Of a stretch of 23,872 bases of DNA, positions 1 through 7,427 are shown one piece after another (the stretch's first letter is position 1; the number at the start of each line of letters is the position of its first letter). The position numbers and the translations under genes were made by a program. Origin of the DNA: CAYVUI01 sp964454745 (GTDB lineage Bacteria > Planctomycetota > Phycisphaerae > Sedimentisphaerales > Anaerohalosphaeraceae); contig CAYVUI010000074.1 of NCBI GenBank assembly GCA_964454745.1, positions 1 to 23,872 on the forward strand, given 5' to 3'. The notes beneath the pieces were generated by a model that had not been told where the DNA came from, did no database searches, and saw only the letters and a program-made list of their open reading frames with translations.

Positions 1-1773
1 CATGCACTGCCGGTTTGCCCGGCTCCGCTGGAAGTTTTCTTTAACCGCCAGGCCATGCAGCTTGCACGTTATCCCAACAGTGGCTTTGTGAAGATAGGAA
101 AAATAATCGACAAGGGTTCATTGCCTCGCCGCAGGGATTACACCAATCGCGGCGGGACTTTTGTCTATACAGACGACCGGCATGCCAAATGGGTCGGTCT
201 TGAAGATGTCTGGTTCCAGGGAACTTTTAATAACGGCTATGCGGATGACAAGATTCTGGTCGATTGGATTGATCCAGACAAAAAGCAGGTCAAACTGGCC
301 AGCCCGCACATGTATGCGCTGGGATCAGGAAGAGAATACCAGCATTATTATGCCCTCAATATCCAATCCGAATTGGATATACCGGGAGAATGGTATCTTG
401 ACCGCGATACTGGTATACTGTATTTCTGGCCGCCGGATGAGATAGAGGACGCGGAGGTCCTGGTTTCGATCCTGGAGGATCCGATTATTTCTTTTCGGAA
501 CGCATCTTATATTTCACTGGAGAACTTGATCGTGGAGTGTGCCAGGGGGATTGGGATTTATATCGAGGGGGGAAGTGATATCGAGATCAAGGGTTGTACT
601 GTCCGCAATGTAGGCACCAGTGGGATTTTCATGGGCCAGGGTGCCAAGCAGACCGTAGATTATATCACACACGATGATTATGAAGGCGTTCCCATCAGTG
701 AACGCGTGGGAAATCTTCAGGGTCATATATACAGCAATACCACCTGGGACCGAAAAGCGGGAAATCATCAGAAGATTATCAGCTGTGATGTTTACAATAC
801 CGGCTCCGGAGGTATCTATCTCAGCGGCGGCAGCAAAAAAGATCTCGTCCCGGGCGGCTGTGAAGCAATAAACTGCAAGGTGTACAATTATAACCGAAGA
901 AACCGCTTTTTATGGTCCGGAATAAACATCGACGGCTGCGGGAACCGCATTGCCAATTGTGAAATATTTCACAGCGATTTCCAGGCTGTTTATGTCCATG
1001 GCAACGAACATATATTTGAATACAATTATTTTCACGATATCGCCCAAAATTCGGATGATACCTCTGCGTGGTATCTCGGCCGTGATCCAAGTGATCGGGG
1101 TAATGTCATTCGCTATAACATTTTCCAGAATGTAGGGCGCCCGGACCGATCCGTGATGGGAGTCTATTGTGACGATGCGACAACAGATGTTACTGTTTAT
1201 GGAAACGTATTTTACAACGTCGCAAAAGGCAGGGCGGCAGTGTTTTCCAACGCCGGGCATGACCTGACGGTTGAAAACAATATTTTCGTGGATTGCGGCT
1301 CGGCAATGGAGGTTAGCTCGATGTGGTATACGTGGGGCGCCAGGGTGCATCCACAGTACGGCAGTATTCGAGAGCAGTGTTTCGGCCCTGGAGGAGTATA
1401 CAAGGTACGGATGCAGCAGAGCCTGGATATTACAGCAGAGCCGTATAGTACTAAATATCCCGGATTGGTTGACTGGCTGGATCCGTTACCGGGTACGGAA
1501 GATGAATATGTCGGGATGAGACCCAGAAGAAACGTCCTCAAGAACAATATTATACTGGCATGCAAAGAAGAAATCATGCTCCGCGGACCGTATGCCCAGT
1601 GTGAAACGGATAATTTTGTGAGTGAAACCGGCACAGAGCTTGTGAAAATACGTAATTCCTATCCAATTCTCGACATCAGCCCTGCAATTTACGAGATGCT
1701 TACCGACTTTGAAAAAATTCCAAGTGAAAAGATCGGCCTGTATAAGGATTCATTAAGACAGAGCCTGAACTGA
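1..1773 (+). CDS. Right-handed beta-helix protein, 5' end outside the window
   Basis: The reading frame is open from the first base, so the ATG at 55 is probably internal: the residues encoded before it (LEVFFNRQAM) continue smoothly into LARYPNSGF, a stretch typical of the N-terminal half of this family. About 590 residues are visible. The first third is a beta-sandwich-like part containing the family signature PGEWYLDRDTGILYFWPP; from about codon 170 onward there are repeated short Gly/Asn/Ile-rich coils (IEIKGCTVRNVGTSGIF, NRIANCEIFHSDFQAVYV, NVIRYNIFQNVG) that form a parallel beta-helix. Proteins of this type are secreted glycan-active enzymes or binding proteins; some relatives fall in beta-helix glycosidase families such as GH141 or GH120, but no family can be assigned by eye. 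It is paralogous in design to the genes at 12068 and 13903. The next gene begins one base after its stop, indicating co-transcription. Confidence 0.85.
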   Translation, partial: HALPVCPAPLEVFFNRQAMQLARYPNSGFVKIGKIIDKGSLPRRRDYTNRGGTFVYTDDRHAKWVGLEDVWFQGTFNNGYADDKILVDWIDPDKKQVKLASPHMYALGSGREYQHYYALNIQSELDIPGEWYLDRDTGILYFWPPDEIEDAEVLVSILEDPIISFRNASYISLENLIVECARGIGIYIEGGSDIEIKGCTVRNVGTSGIFMGQGAKQTVDYITHDDYEGVPISERVGNLQGHIYSNTTWDRKAGNHQKIISCDVYNTGSGGIYLSGGSKKDLVPGGCEAINCKVYNYNRRNRFLWSGINIDGCGNRIANCEIFHSDFQAVYVHGNEHIFEYNYFHDIAQNSDDTSAWYLGRDPSDRGNVIRYNIFQNVGRPDRSVMGVYCDDATTDVTVYGNVFYNVAKGRAAVFSNAGHDLTVENNIFVDCGSAMEVSSMWYTWGARVHPQYGSIREQCFGPGGVYKVRMQQSLDITAEPYSTKYPGLVDWLDPLPGTEDEYVGMRPRRNVLKNNIILACKEEIMLRGPYAQCETDNFVSETGTELVKIRNSYPILDISPAIYEMLTDFEKIPSEKIGLYKDSLRQSLN

Positions 1774-1774
1774 C

Positions 1775-2869
1775 ATGAAAGCTGCAAACTTCAAGGAGAG
1801 TTATCAAATCTCACCTGACGACCTGAATCGTCTTGAAAAGCTTAAAGAGGAATATCATCTTCTTTACGATTCCCCTCAGACATGCCGTCCTAAAATTATT
1901 ATCAATGTGGAATCGAAAGATAATATCCCCTGGGAACAGCAGCTAAGCGATCCCATGGCGATGCTCAAAAACCAGCTCGATGATATCCATAATCATTTGC
2001 AGGTTGGTGACGATTTTCTTCCCGCGGTCAGGGTCAATTTTGGAACGGGCATCATTGCATCTGCTTTTGGGTGCGAGTTGGTAATTCCTGAAAATAACCT
2101 CCCGGCGGTTTCCACACATGCACTGAAAAGTCTCGATCAGGTCTGGCAGCTGCAAAAGCCTTCCCTTGATTGTGAGATGTATCAACAAATCGAACGCTGG
2201 ATTGGGATTTGGCTTGAGAATCTGCCCGAGGGAGTCGCCATTCAGCACCCGGATATCCAGGGGCCTTTTAACAGTTCTCATCTGATACGCGGCAATGATA
2301 TCCTTACCGACTTTTACGATGATCCGGATGCCGTTTGCCGACTGCTCGATGTCGTTACCGATCATACGATCGAAGTGTTAGCCCATTTTAACCGTCTGAT
2401 TAAAAAACAGCATGATTGGTTCCACGACTGGGGGGGCGCCTACTGGAGAGGAAACGGCCGAATCTCCAACTGCTCAGTGGATATGATTAGTCCTGATTTC
2501 TACAGGAGATACGTCCTGCCCAGGGACATCAGGTTTATGCAGAGCATCGGCCGGGGTCGGATGCACTATTGCGGCGGTTCATCGAAAGTCATAGAATCAT
2601 TTATTAGCAATCCGTGGATAACGGGCCTGGATATCGATGCCGGCCTGCATGATATGTGGCAGATGTCTGCGATGTGCCCGGAAAATGTCGTACTCGTATT
2701 GCAAGAGTACGGTAAGTCTTTTCCGAAAATCGATCGATTGCTTGCGGGCGACTGGCCGGCAAAAAGAAACATAATTCTGTATACAAGTGCACAAGACGTG
2801 GAGCAAGGCAGGGAACTGTTGGCCAGGCTGCGGCAGTCCGTGCCTTATTCGCACGGCCGTCCTTTGTAA
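1775..2869 (+). CDS. Uroporphyrinogen decarboxylase (URO-D) superfamily protein
   Basis: The 364-residue product has the layout of URO-D-fold proteins widespread in Planctomycetota and Lentisphaerota. It has no signal peptide and is expected in the cytoplasm. Visible landmarks are the central IQHPDIQGPFNSSHLIRGND segment (about 156-175), the DDPDAVCRLLDVVTDHT helix (182-198) and a MHYCGG motif (263-268). In corrinoid/coenzyme M methyltransferases of this superfamily (MtaA type) an H-x-C pair binds zinc; H264 and C266 fit this, with C301 a possible third ligand. The true heme enzyme HemE is unlikely, because the gene lies within a glycan locus and the normal HemE N-terminal motif is not seen. 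A methyl-transfer role, for example on a methylated sugar or aromatic, is an inference. It starts one base after the beta-helix gene stop with no strong ribosome site, so translation is probably coupled. Confidence 0.75.
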   Translation: MKAANFKESYQISPDDLNRLEKLKEEYHLLYDSPQTCRPKIIINVESKDNIPWEQQLSDPMAMLKNQLDDIHNHLQVGDDFLPAVRVNFGTGIIASAFGCELVIPENNLPAVSTHALKSLDQVWQLQKPSLDCEMYQQIERWIGIWLENLPEGVAIQHPDIQGPFNSSHLIRGNDILTDFYDDPDAVCRLLDVVTDHTIEVLAHFNRLIKKQHDWFHDWGGAYWRGNGRISNCSVDMISPDFYRRYVLPRDIRFMQSIGRGRMHYCGGSSKVIESFISNPWITGLDIDAGLHDMWQMSAMCPENVVLVLQEYGKSFPKIDRLLAGDWPAKRNIILYTSAQDVEQGRELLARLRQSVPYSHGRPL

Positions 2870-2971
2870 GGGGGGCATGAATATTGCTTTCTGACGGTTA
2901 TGATTCGTGTATGTAAAGCTCAGGGCATTGATGTTGATAGAAGCCGCCCCAAACTCTCATAGGAGCAGAAA

Positions 2972-3634
2972 ATGAAACAGAAAACGATTTTATGTTATGG
3001 CGATTCGAACACATGGGGCTACGACCCGATCAACGAATGTAGATATCCGCGGGACGTGCGATGGACCGGTGTTTTACAAAAGAAGCTCGGGTCAGAATAT
3101 CACATCATAGAAGAAGGCCTTTGCGGCAGAACGACGGTCTGGGATGATCCGGTTGAAGGACACAAAAACGGATTCAAACAGCTTATTCCAATACTGCATA
3201 GTCATTGCCCGCTTGAGTTGGTAATCATCATGCTGGGCACCAATGATTTGAAAAACCGTTATTCCGTTTCTGCCACGGATATTGCATGGAGCATTGGGCG
3301 GCTCGTCAGTACGGTTCAACATTGTGAAACACCCTATACAGGGCCCGCGCCGGAGGTTCTCGTAGTGTGCCCGGCTCCGTTAAGTACCGCAGAGCAAGGC
3401 CCTTTTGGAGATATATTAATCGGCGGCAAAGAAAAATCGATTGCTCTTGCCTCGGTTTTGGGTGAATACTGTAAAGAAAATAATATTGAGATGTTCGATG
3501 CAGGCAGTGTGACTACCATAAGTGATGCGGATGGGATACATCTTCAGCAGCCGGAGCATTTGAAGCTGGGCAAAGCCCTCGCTTTAAAAGTGAAAGACAT
3601 GATCGAGGATAAAGGCAAGGAAAATAATCTGTAA
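2972..3634 (+). CDS. SGNH/GDSL hydrolase, arylesterase/acyltransferase-like
   Basis: The product has 220 residues. Four SGNH blocks are visible: GDSN (10-13, nucleophile S12), a block II glycine in EEGLCGRTT (G49), LGTND (88-92, N91) and DGIH (187-190, catalytic D187 and H190). The stretch DVRWTGVLQKKLG followed by IIEEGLCGRTT closely recalls the Mycobacterium smegmatis arylesterase/acyltransferase MsAcT group, recognised from memory rather than by alignment. There is no signal peptide, so a cytoplasmic ester hydrolase is expected, plausibly removing acetyl or other acyl groups from imported sugars. AGGAG lies 6 bases before the ATG. A 102-bp gap separates it from the URO-D-like gene; I see no terminator there, so it may share the transcript. 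Confidence 0.88.
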   Translation: MKQKTILCYGDSNTWGYDPINECRYPRDVRWTGVLQKKLGSEYHIIEEGLCGRTTVWDDPVEGHKNGFKQLIPILHSHCPLELVIIMLGTNDLKNRYSVSATDIAWSIGRLVSTVQHCETPYTGPAPEVLVVCPAPLSTAEQGPFGDILIGGKEKSIALASVLGEYCKENNIEMFDAGSVTTISDADGIHLQQPEHLKLGKALALKVKDMIEDKGKENNL

Positions 3635-3780
3635 TAGAACCTGCCATATGACCGGTAATTGGCTGGGGCTGCTTTGTTGTTGAAAGTTCAAATCTTCCGG
3701 GCCCGGGCACTTCGGAAATTCACTCCAGGGCTTGGAATTTGCATTGGATTTACCACATAGGACCGGCTATTCTTATTCGA

Positions 3781-4323
3781 ATGCAGATTGAAGAACTCAA
3801 AAAAGGCTCCCAGGAGGCGTTCGCCCAGCTCGTAGAGCAGTACTCCCGCAGTGTCATCGGGACCTGCATGAGCTTTGTACATAACCTCGAGGATGCCGAG
3901 GATATCGCACAAGAAGTCTTCATCGAGGTCTACAAATCCATTCGCCTGTTCCGCAGGGAATCGGACATCAAAACCTGGATCTACCGGATTGCGATTAATC
4001 GGTGCATTGATTTCACCCGGAAGCAGAACCGCAAAAAGCGAATTGCGGATATGAAAGGCCTGTTTTTGCATAAAGACAAACCTCAAAATACTCCCCACCA
4101 GCAGCTCGAAGAGCAGGAACGCAAGGAACTGCTCGCCCGGCAAATTGCGTTATTGCCCGAAAATCAGCGGATCGCCCTGGTTCTAAGCCGCTATGAAAAA
4201 ATGAGCAATCAGCAAATCGCCCGGATCATGAAAACCAGCGAATCCGCCGTCGAATCGCTCCTGCACCGCGCCAGAAAGAATCTGCGTAAAAATCTTGCGA
4301 AATATTTTGAAAAAAACCTGTAA
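3781..4323 (+). CDS. ECF-type RNA polymerase sigma factor
   Basis: With the ATG at 3781 the protein has 180 residues, a normal ECF length. Region 2 spans about 12-83, with the conserved DAEDIAQEVFIEVYKSI core-binding helix and the FRRESDIKTWIYRIAINRCID -10-recognition helices. Region 4 spans about 106-176, with a helix-turn-helix at MSNQQIARIMKTSESAVESL followed by LHRARKNLRKNL. The frame can also be opened by a TTG at 3739, adding 14 residues (HWIYHIGPAIL...) that do not look like a sigma N-terminus. I prefer 3781 because relatives begin a few residues before the KKGSQEAFAQLV helix, although CAGGG sits at a usable distance from the TTG. It heads an operon with a small TM protein and a metal-sensor-like protein, an arrangement resembling cnrYXH in a different gene order, so its activity is probably controlled by membrane sequestration. 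Confidence 0.93.
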   Translation: MQIEELKKGSQEAFAQLVEQYSRSVIGTCMSFVHNLEDAEDIAQEVFIEVYKSIRLFRRESDIKTWIYRIAINRCIDFTRKQNRKKRIADMKGLFLHKDKPQNTPHQQLEEQERKELLARQIALLPENQRIALVLSRYEKMSNQQIARIMKTSESAVESLLHRARKNLRKNLAKYFEKNL

Positions 4324-4385
4324 TCACCGCAAGGTCGGCCAAAAGATGCCGTCTAACACTACAGAACAACGAAAAGGATACAAAA

Positions 4386-4697
4386 ATGGATAACCGGATA
4401 CAAAATGAGATTGATAAAACACTCGGGGCCATCGACAACGGCGTTGACGTTCAGGTCAGCCCTGCGTTTATGGACAATATCAGCAGCCGGATCGAAAAAA
4501 TCGGCACTCCGCGGGCTCCCGGATACAAAAGCCCGATGTTTTACCCGGCTGTGATCGCTCTTTTGGTACTTTTCAATGTGGCGGTTCTCCTGGTCAGTTT
4601 TACGCAGGCCCAGCCTGCACGGGATGGTGCACAAAGTCAAATCAGCGTACTGGCAAATGAATACGGAATCGGATCGGAGACTTCTTTGAATTTTTAA
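4386..4697 (+). CDS. Small single-TM protein, probable anti-sigma factor
   Basis: The product has 103 residues. An acidic/polar N-terminal half (1-50) contains VSPAFMDNISSRIEKI, a pattern common in short proteins encoded after ECF sigma genes. One hydrophobic segment spans about 52-73 (FYPAVIALLVLFNVAVLLVSF) and a short C-terminal tail of about 30 residues would lie outside the membrane. No zinc-binding anti-sigma motif (HxxxCxxC) is present. AAGGA precedes the ATG by about 7 bases, and the gene lies 62 bp after the sigma gene and 10 bp before the sensor gene. The role as a membrane anchor that holds the sigma factor is inferred from position and topology; no sequence family was recognised. 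Confidence 0.7.
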   Translation: MDNRIQNEIDKTLGAIDNGVDVQVSPAFMDNISSRIEKIGTPRAPGYKSPMFYPAVIALLVLFNVAVLLVSFTQAQPARDGAQSQISVLANEYGIGSETSLNF

Positions 4698-4707
4698 GGC
4701 GGCGGCA

Positions 4708-5250
4708 ATGGATTATTTCACAAAGAATAAAATGCTCTTCTGGTGTGTCATCGTCCTTGTGATTGTGAACATTATCACACTCACGACATTTTGGATGCAA
4801 AAACCCCATACACCGCCGGTTCACAAACAAGGCTCGAAACAGGACGGCCAGGCACTGATGGCCCAGCGTCTTGGACTCACCGACGAACAAGCCGGTCAAA
4901 TCGCGGAAATCCGCGCTGACCATTTCTCGCGAACCAAACCCCTGCAGGATGAAATGCACCAAATTCGCCTTGAACTGCTGGATGAAATTTTCGCCGATCA
5001 GCCGGATCCGGAACGAATCAATGAACTTCTCGAAACGCTGAAAAATCAGCTTGGGGAATTTGAAGCGAATCTGTGCGATCATTTTCAACAGTTAAAGGAT
5101 GTATGTACACAAGAGCAGGTTGATGAACTCAAAACGATGCTCCGGGACCTGATTGAGTCCACCCGGCCCCGTCCACAGGGGCAACCTCCTCATGAGCGGG
5201 AGGGCATGTCCGGGGGGCACAGGCCCCCGCATCCGCCGCCTCGTCGGTAA
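4708..5250 (+). CDS. Membrane-anchored periplasmic metal/stress sensor, CnrX/Spy (LTxxQ) type
   Basis: The product has 180 residues. A TM anchor at about 9-29 is followed by an alpha-helical domain (50-150) with LTDEQAGQIAEIRADHF (57-73), matching the LTxxQ pattern of Spy/CpxP/CnrX proteins, and a second related segment, CTQEQVDELKTML (133-145). The end is rich in His and Pro (HEREGMSGGHRPPHPPPRR, 162-180). H72, H84 and H125 within the helical part, together with the tail histidines, are candidate metal ligands. Proteins of the heavy-metal sensor family (CnrX, ZraP-like) sense metal or misfolding in the periplasm and release an ECF sigma factor through the membrane anti-sigma partner. The position directly after the sigma and TM genes supports that role, but which signal it senses cannot be read from the sequence. 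Confidence 0.82.
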   Translation: MDYFTKNKMLFWCVIVLVIVNIITLTTFWMQKPHTPPVHKQGSKQDGQALMAQRLGLTDEQAGQIAEIRADHFSRTKPLQDEMHQIRLELLDEIFADQPDPERINELLETLKNQLGEFEANLCDHFQQLKDVCTQEQVDELKTMLRDLIESTRPRPQGQPPHEREGMSGGHRPPHPPPRR

Positions 5251-5352
5251 CAGCGGTTTGAAAACAAATCTAAATTTCAAAAACTGTAAAAAGCAGGTCG
5301 GGCCCGGACTGCGCAAATAGAACGGCAACGTATTGATGAAGGGAATTGAAAG

Positions 5353-7341
5353 ATGAAAAGAAATGCCATGATCTCGTATCTGAAAATTCTTGTCCTGTTG
5401 ATGATATTCAATGTTTTGGCTGCAAGGGGCCAGATTACTTCTGTCAATCCAGCCTCTGCACCGCAGGGCACAACAGGCCTTACCGTAACTTTTACGTTGG
5501 ATTCGTCTGCGATGCCTCCGGTTCCTCCATCGGGCGTCATGCCCCGGACGGTCACTCTCGGCAGCATCAGCGGCACTTCTTTCGATCACTCCAGCCAGTA
5601 TACCGTAACTGCCGAGTTTGATATCCCTGGAGATGAGGCCGTAGGGGCAAAAGACGCTTGCATTACATTTCTCACTCCCCAGAACACAACCCTTGAGTAT
5701 ACCCTCGCCGGGGCTTTTACGGTCACAGGCGGCAGTGATATGCCGCCGAAGATCTACCAGCAGCCCCAGTCTCAGGTCGTGCGAATAGGCAGAAGTGCAG
5801 CTTTTACGGTCGGTGCATGGAGCACGGGGCCGCTGGCCTACCAGTGGTATAAAGACGACGTCGAAATTCCCGGTGCTGAATCTGCGTCCTATACAATCAC
5901 TTCTACCGCACAGTCCGATGTGGGCAATTACAAATGCATCGTAACCAATGATTTCGGTTCAGATACTTCCGAAATTGCTTGCTTAACTGTCAATACAGAT
6001 CCGCTGCCTGAATCCAGCTATCCAATCGTCGATACCGGGCAGGTCAAATGTTACGATAACAATGCCCAAATTACGGCCCCTGCATTCGGTGACGCATTTT
6101 ATGGTCAGGATGCCCAGGTAAACGGCAACCAGCCCAGCTACACCGTAAGCAATGACGGGCTGACGGTGTATGATAACGTTACAGGGCTTACCTGGACCCG
6201 GACCGCCGATATCAACAATGACGGAGCCATTGATGTGGACGACAAACTGACCAGTGCCGAGGCAATGTTATATCCTGACGTTCTAAACGCGGTCAGTTTC
6301 GGCGGATACAAGGACTGGCGCCTGCCGACGATCAAGGAGCTGTATTCGCTGATGAACTTCACAGGCGAGGATCCCAGCGGCTACAGCGGCGATACATCCG
6401 GCCTGGTACCGTTTATTGATGACGAGACCTTCGGCTTTGGGTACGGCGATGAAAGTGCCGGCGAGCGGATTATCGACGCCCAGTGGGCAAGCTCAACTAT
6501 GTATGTCAGTACAACCATGAACGGCAACGAGACCATGTTCGGGCTAAACCTTGCAGACGGCCGAATTAAGGGATACCCGACGAATAATAAGCTGTACTAT
6601 GTCTATTTCGTTCGCGGCAACACTGATTACGGGGTCAATAACTTTGTGGACAATAGTGACGGCACAATTACCGACAAGGCGACAGGCCTGATGTGGTCGC
6701 AGGATGACTGCGGGGCGGTTGACGGAACCGGGCCCTGGTCAGGCATGAACTGGCAAGACGCCCTCGCGTGGGTGCAGGCCCAAAACAGTCAAAGCTACTG
6801 TGGATACAGTGACTGGCGTCTGCCCAATGCCAAGGAGATGCAGAGCATCGTGCAATATACCCGTTCGCCGGATACCACGAATTCGGCTGCGATTGATCCG
6901 ATTTTTAATGTGACGCAAATCACAAATGAAGCCGGTGAAGTGGATTTCCCGTGGTACTGGACAGGTACAACGCATGCCAACACCGGCGGCCAGGGGCAGT
7001 CTGGTGCGTATATCTGCTTCGGGAAAGGACTTGGTTACTGGACGAATGTCTGGCAGGATGTACACGGTGCCGGCTGCCAGAGAAGTGATCCTAAATCCGG
7101 TGACCCGGCGGATTACCCGACAGGCCACGGCCCACAGGGCGATGCGATCCGTATTTATAATTATGTCCGGCTCGTGCGGGATGTCCAGTGTGGCCAGCCC
7201 GGCTATGTCTCTGATTTGCCCGGAGATATGAACGATGACTGCAAAGTGGACTTCTTTGATATGGCAAATTTTTGCGGCGGCTGGCAGAGAGATTACGATC
7301 TGTCGGCTTTGACCAAGGTAGCTGAGAACTGGCTCAACTAG
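5353..7341 (+). CDS. Secreted multi-domain protein: IPT-like, Ig-like, two DUF1566/Lcl domains, dockerin-like end
   Basis: The product has 662 residues. A signal peptide covers about 1-26 (LKILVLLMIFNVLAARG). Residues 28-128 are a beta-rich, IPT/TIG-like part (ITSVNPASAPQGTTGL). Residues 130-215 are an Ig-like domain with YQWYKDDVEIPGA and the DVGNYKCIVTN signature. Residues 225-422 and 428-613 are two DUF1566 (Legionella Lcl C-terminal) domains, each with TGLxW and GY.DWRLP..KE motifs (318-330 and 484-496). The first contains an extra EF-hand-like loop, DINNDGAIDVDD (286-297). The C-terminus (624-662, GDMNDDCKVDFFDMANF...AENWLN) is a dockerin-like calcium-binding pair seen at the ends of many secreted Sedimentisphaerales proteins. 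A surface adhesin or glycan-binding role is likely by analogy with Lcl. No cohesin partner is encoded here. The ribosome site is weak (GAAGGGAATTGAAAG). Confidence 0.85.
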   Translation: MKRNAMISYLKILVLLMIFNVLAARGQITSVNPASAPQGTTGLTVTFTLDSSAMPPVPPSGVMPRTVTLGSISGTSFDHSSQYTVTAEFDIPGDEAVGAKDACITFLTPQNTTLEYTLAGAFTVTGGSDMPPKIYQQPQSQVVRIGRSAAFTVGAWSTGPLAYQWYKDDVEIPGAESASYTITSTAQSDVGNYKCIVTNDFGSDTSEIACLTVNTDPLPESSYPIVDTGQVKCYDNNAQITAPAFGDAFYGQDAQVNGNQPSYTVSNDGLTVYDNVTGLTWTRTADINNDGAIDVDDKLTSAEAMLYPDVLNAVSFGGYKDWRLPTIKELYSLMNFTGEDPSGYSGDTSGLVPFIDDETFGFGYGDESAGERIIDAQWASSTMYVSTTMNGNETMFGLNLADGRIKGYPTNNKLYYVYFVRGNTDYGVNNFVDNSDGTITDKATGLMWSQDDCGAVDGTGPWSGMNWQDALAWVQAQNSQSYCGYSDWRLPNAKEMQSIVQYTRSPDTTNSAAIDPIFNVTQITNEAGEVDFPWYWTGTTHANTGGQGQSGAYICFGKGLGYWTNVWQDVHGAGCQRSDPKSGDPADYPTGHGPQGDAIRIYNYVRLVRDVQCGQPGYVSDLPGDMNDDCKVDFFDMANFCGGWQRDYDLSALTKVAENWLN

Positions 7342-7370
7342 GTTATTCCGGTTGAATCAGCGGATAAAAC

Positions 7371-7409
7371 AGGGTGCGGCAGTTTGTCTCGGATAGATTG
7401 CCGCATCCT
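7371..7409. terminator. Hairpin between convergent genes, probable bidirectional terminator
   Basis: AGGGTGCGGCA (7371-7381) pairs with TGCCGCATCCT (7399-7409) over 11 bp with one G-T wobble and a 17-base loop. It lies between the stop of the DUF1566 protein and the stop of the XylR-like regulator. The T-tract on the + side (TTTCCCTTGTT) is interrupted; on the - side GTTTTA follows. It probably serves both transcripts. Confidence 0.7.
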
Positions 7410-7427
7410 TTCCCTTGTTAGGCAAAC

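Noticed and set aside
1775..2869. HemE (uroporphyrinogen decarboxylase of heme synthesis)
   Set aside because: The sequence fits the wider superfamily only; genomic context and the H-x-C motif point to another reaction.
3684..3712. tRNA 3'-end-like string (AGTTCAAATCTTCCGGGCCCGG)
   Set aside because: The T-loop-like part has a mismatched stem and no matching 5' acceptor, D-arm or anticodon arm could be found within 80 bases upstream. It might be an attachment-site remnant, but chance is as likely.
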